DNA from: Echinicola strongylocentroti
GTDB lineage: Bacteria; Bacteroidota; Bacteroidia; Cytophagales; Cyclobacteriaceae
DNA length: 64,000 nt
Direction: 5' to 3'
NCBI RefSeq assembly: GCF_003260975.1
Contig: NZ_CP030041.1
Location: forward strand, 124,001-188,000
Shown: piece by piece, positions 63,228 to 64,000 of the stretch
How positions within the stretch are numbered: the first letter of the stretch is position 1
Layout: each line of letters begins with the position of its first letter
Position numbers and translations under genes: made by a program
Notes under the pieces: model-generated
Told to the model about the DNA's origin: nothing
What the model saw: the letters and a program-made list of their open reading frames with translations, nothing else
The model's database searches: none

Positions 63228-64000
63228 ATGAAGATGCATCAATTACGTCATAGCTTACTGGTCATGTTGATGACTGGAGCCTTCGTTGTTTCTGCCTTTG
63301 CTCAGGAAAAAAACGAACCCATCACCCATTTTCTATCCTCCCCTTCGCCGGAATTTACCGTGGAGTTAGTGGATAAAATCACCTCCGCCCACCAAACACA
63401 ATACGAGCTGTTGCTGACTTCCCAAAAATGGAAAGGCTATACCTGGAAACACCGTTTGGTGATGCTGGTGCCTGACCAAGTCAAGTACGACCAAGCCATG
63501 CTCTATATCGGTGGCGGACGACTGGAAGACAACCTACCAAAGCAACGGGACCGTGATGATGCCGTCGTTAAGGGTCTTGAAAATTTGGCAGTCGATAACG
63601 AAGCCATCGTAGCGGCTATCTTCCAAGTACCCAACCAACCGATTTTTGATGGAAAAGTAGAAGATGAAATCATCTCTTACACCCTTCACCAATACCAAGA
63701 AACGGGAGATGAAACGTGGCCGCTGCTATTTCCCATGGTAAAATCCGTCCAACGGGCCATGGATGCCGTCACGGTTTTTTCTAAAGATGAAATTGGCCAT
63801 ACCCTTAATCATTTTCTATTGACAGGTTTATCCAAAAGGGGCTGGACCACGTGGTTGACCGGAAGTCAGGATGACCGTGTCAATGCCATTGCACCGATGG
63901 TGATCGACGTGCTGAACATGCCCGTCAGCTTGCAGTATCAAATAGAGATGTGGCAGGATTATAGTCCAGAAATCCAAGACTATGTGGACTTGGGCATCCC
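63228..64000 (+). CDS. PhoPQ-activated pathogenicity-related (PqaA-like) hydrolase, partial
   Basis: The ATG at 63228 starts a signal peptide (MKMHQLRHSLLVMLMTGAFV, cleavage near AFAQ); the frame is open to the window end, giving 257 residues. The sequence matches PqaA-type proteins: YELLLTSQKWKGYTWKHRLVMLVPDQV, AIVAAIFQVPNQPIF, GLSKRGWTTWLTGSQDDRVNAIAPMVIDVLNM. The GLSKRGW stretch is the nucleophile elbow of an alpha/beta-hydrolase fold with Ser in GxSxxG. The substrate is unknown. It diverges from the phosphatase gene across 112 bp. Confidence 0.9.
   Translation, partial: MKMHQLRHSLLVMLMTGAFVVSAFAQEKNEPITHFLSSPSPEFTVELVDKITSAHQTQYELLLTSQKWKGYTWKHRLVMLVPDQVKYDQAMLYIGGGRLEDNLPKQRDRDDAVVKGLENLAVDNEAIVAAIFQVPNQPIFDGKVEDEIISYTLHQYQETGDETWPLLFPMVKSVQRAMDAVTVFSKDEIGHTLNHFLLTGLSKRGWTTWLTGSQDDRVNAIAPMVIDVLNMPVSLQYQIEMWQDYSPEIQDYVDLGI

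Overview
The window looks like a chromosomal segment of a marine-type Bacteroidota, most likely Cytophagales/Cyclobacteriaceae (Echinicola or a close relative). The evidence is three SusC/SusD pairs, two FecI-type sigma/FecR pairs, promoters of the TTG-N(20-23)-TAnnTTTG type, many lipoproteins, and intergenic DNA full of dispersed and tandem repeats. No rRNA, tRNA, CRISPR array, intact insertion sequence or prophage was found. The genus is inference from overall protein appearance.

Layout. 1-12.8 kb is ordinary housekeeping and conserved-hypothetical DNA: a 23S-type RNA methyltransferase (cut by the window edge), mnmA, a DUF2911 protein, hrpB, a small basic protein, a NIPSNAP protein, a HEAT-repeat protein, a Vms1/VLRF1-like protein and a FadL-like porin. 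A decayed IS1380-type transposase (12.8-13.5 kb) marks the edge of the accessory region. 13.5-28 kb is a first glycan locus: DUF4861 lipoprotein, a toroid-type putative lyase, SusD, SusC, a sodium/solute symporter, a secreted metallophosphoesterase and a LacI regulator. Two near-identical 16-bp palindromes, one upstream of susC and one upstream of the phosphoesterase gene, look like the LacI operators. 28.3-32.3 kb holds three tandem FISUMP-domain lipoproteins, then a PiT/CysP-family permease and a large tandem-repeat block (33.5-35.3 kb).

36-47.3 kb is a second locus (sigma, FecR, STN-SusC, SusD, NAGPA phosphodiester glycosidase, TIG-NHL lipoprotein, and a NAGPA-NHL fusion lipoprotein). It has no recognisable classical glycoside hydrolase or polysaccharide lyase. 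Its only evident enzymes are two phosphodiester glycosidases, so a phosphodiester-linked glycan is the most reasonable guess for its substrate. 49.2-58.3 kb is a third locus (sigma, FecR, STN-SusC, SusD and, across a 219-bp tandem array, a PL1-type pectate lyase), pointing to pectin. 58.7-64 kb has a Crp/Fnr regulator with a premature stop, a reductase, a small ORF, a secreted glycerophosphodiesterase coupled to a purple-acid-phosphatase-like protein, and the start of a PqaA-like hydrolase.

Themes. (i) Sensing splits cleanly: the two SusC proteins with an STN domain sit beside sigma/FecR pairs, while the SusC without STN has a LacI operator. (ii) Secreted phosphoester and phosphodiester enzymes recur (NAGPA x2, metallophosphoesterase, GDPD, purple acid phosphatase). 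(iii) Gene-free stretches are filled by at least five repeat families, including a roughly 190-bp element with imperfect terminal inverted repeats and three tandem arrays lying next to the glycan loci.
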